A stretch of DNA of 5,097 bases from Pseudorhodobacter antarcticus (lineage in GTDB: Bacteria > Pseudomonadota > Alphaproteobacteria > Rhodobacterales > Rhodobacteraceae): NCBI GenBank assembly GCA_945897655.1, contig CAMDHB010000261.1, positions 1 through 5,097 of the forward strand. The letters are read 5' to 3'. Of the stretch, positions 4,443 to 5,097 are shown piece after piece. Below the pieces are notes generated by a model, which was given only the letters and a program-made list of their open reading frames with translations, had not been told where the DNA came from and did not search any database. The position numbers and the translations under genes are program-made. Position 1 is the first letter of the stretch, and every line of letters starts with the position of its first letter.

Positions 4443-5097
4443 ATGCCCTTCACCCTCGCCACCTGGAACATCAATTCCATCCGCCTGCGCGAGGGGCTTG
4501 TCGCCCGCCTGCTGGCCGAAGAGACGCCCGATATCCTGTGCCTTCAGGAATGCAAAAGCCCGGTCGAACTGATCCCGATGGAGCAGTTCAAATCCCTTGG
4601 CTACACCCACATGGTCGCCCGGGGTCAAAAGGGATACAACGGCGTCGCCATCCTGTCCAAACTGCCCCTGATGGATGCGGGCGACAAGGATTTCGCCGCC
4701 CTGGGCCACGCCCGCCACGTCTCGGCCCGGCTGCAAAACGGGGTCACGATCCACAACTGCTATGTCCCCGCTGGCGGCGATATCCCTGACCGCGAGCAGA
4801 ATGAAAAGTTCGGCCAGAAGCTCGATTTCCTGACCGAAATGCGCGACCATTTCCGCTGGGAACGCCCCGACCGCGCCATCCTGGTGGGCGACCTGAACAT
4901 CGCCCCGCGTGAGGATGATGTCTGGAACCACAAGCAGCTTTTGAAGATCGTGTCCCACACCCCCATCGAGGTGGAACACTTCGGTGCGGTGATGGAGGCG
5001 GGCGGCTGGCACGACGTGACCCGCAAGGACATCCCCACCGGCAACCTCTACAGCTGGTGGTCCTACCGCTCCTCTGACTGGGATGCCGCTGACAAGG
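4443..5097 (+). CDS. xthA: Exodeoxyribonuclease III (cut by right edge)
   Basis: The first 218 codons of exonuclease III, a cytoplasmic Mg-dependent AP endonuclease and 3'-to-5' exonuclease of base-excision repair; the full family length is about 260-270 residues. Visible family motifs in order: ATWNINSIR (6-14, with N9), LQECK (34-38, metal ligand E36), GYNGVAILSK (64-73), NCYVPAGG (105-112, catalytic Tyr region), VGDLNIAP (148-155, with D150 and N152) and YSWWSYR (203-209). The final DH motif with the catalytic histidine lies beyond the window. The start is supported by AAAGGAA at 4431-4437, five bases before ATG. The gene is divergent from the RTX gene and shares its upstream region, but no functional link is implied. 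Confidence 0.96.
   Translation, partial: MPFTLATWNINSIRLREGLVARLLAEETPDILCLQECKSPVELIPMEQFKSLGYTHMVARGQKGYNGVAILSKLPLMDAGDKDFAALGHARHVSARLQNGVTIHNCYVPAGGDIPDREQNEKFGQKLDFLTEMRDHFRWERPDRAILVGDLNIAPREDDVWNHKQLLKIVSHTPIEVEHFGAVMEAGGWHDVTRKDIPTGNLYSWWSYRSSDWDAADK

Overview
The window looks like chromosomal DNA of an alphaproteobacterium, most likely Rhodobacteraceae (Roseobacter group). The signs are high GC with strong C preference at third codon positions, an OmpR-type response regulator very like the alphaproteobacterial CenR type, and a start-proximal fragment resembling the N-terminus of Rhodobacterales GTP cyclohydrolase II. The lineage is inferred from remembered protein signatures, not from a search.

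Layout, left to right: (1) the first 38 codons of a probable ribA gene on the minus strand, leaving the window at position 1; (2) a 141-bp divergent intergenic region; (3) an orphan response regulator on the plus strand (257-943); (4) a 179-bp plus-strand 3' region with a 12-bp palindrome, a TTGACA hexamer, two further hairpins, an exposed CCTCCCT linker and a strong intrinsic terminator (1096-1123), which together resemble a 3'UTR-derived or independent small RNA; (5) a 12-helix major facilitator transporter on the minus strand (1123-2340), convergent with the regulator; (6) a structured spacer; (7) an acidic RTX protein on the minus strand (2459-4126) with an unrecognised N-terminal region of about 340 residues, eight calcium-binding nonapeptides and a C-terminal domain like that of type I-secreted proteins; (8) a 316-bp AT-rich divergent control region with a perfect match to the IHF consensus and a perfect 14-bp palindrome; (9) exodeoxyribonuclease III (xthA) on the plus strand, cut by the right edge.

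The genes do not form one pathway. RibA, the regulator and XthA are housekeeping or core-regulatory genes. The RTX and transporter genes, both on the minus strand between them, look like accessory cargo. The RTX product is expected to be exported by a type I system encoded elsewhere, because no ABC transporter, membrane-fusion protein or outer-membrane channel is present here.

The points most worth checking are the 3' end of the RTX gene, where a single-base frameshift appears to replace a normal '-FAL stop' ending with a 39-residue basic, cysteine-containing tail; the small-RNA-like module after the regulator; the unknown RTX N-terminal region; and the structured control region between the RTX gene and xthA. 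I found no CRISPR array, tRNA, rRNA, transposase or complete mobile element.
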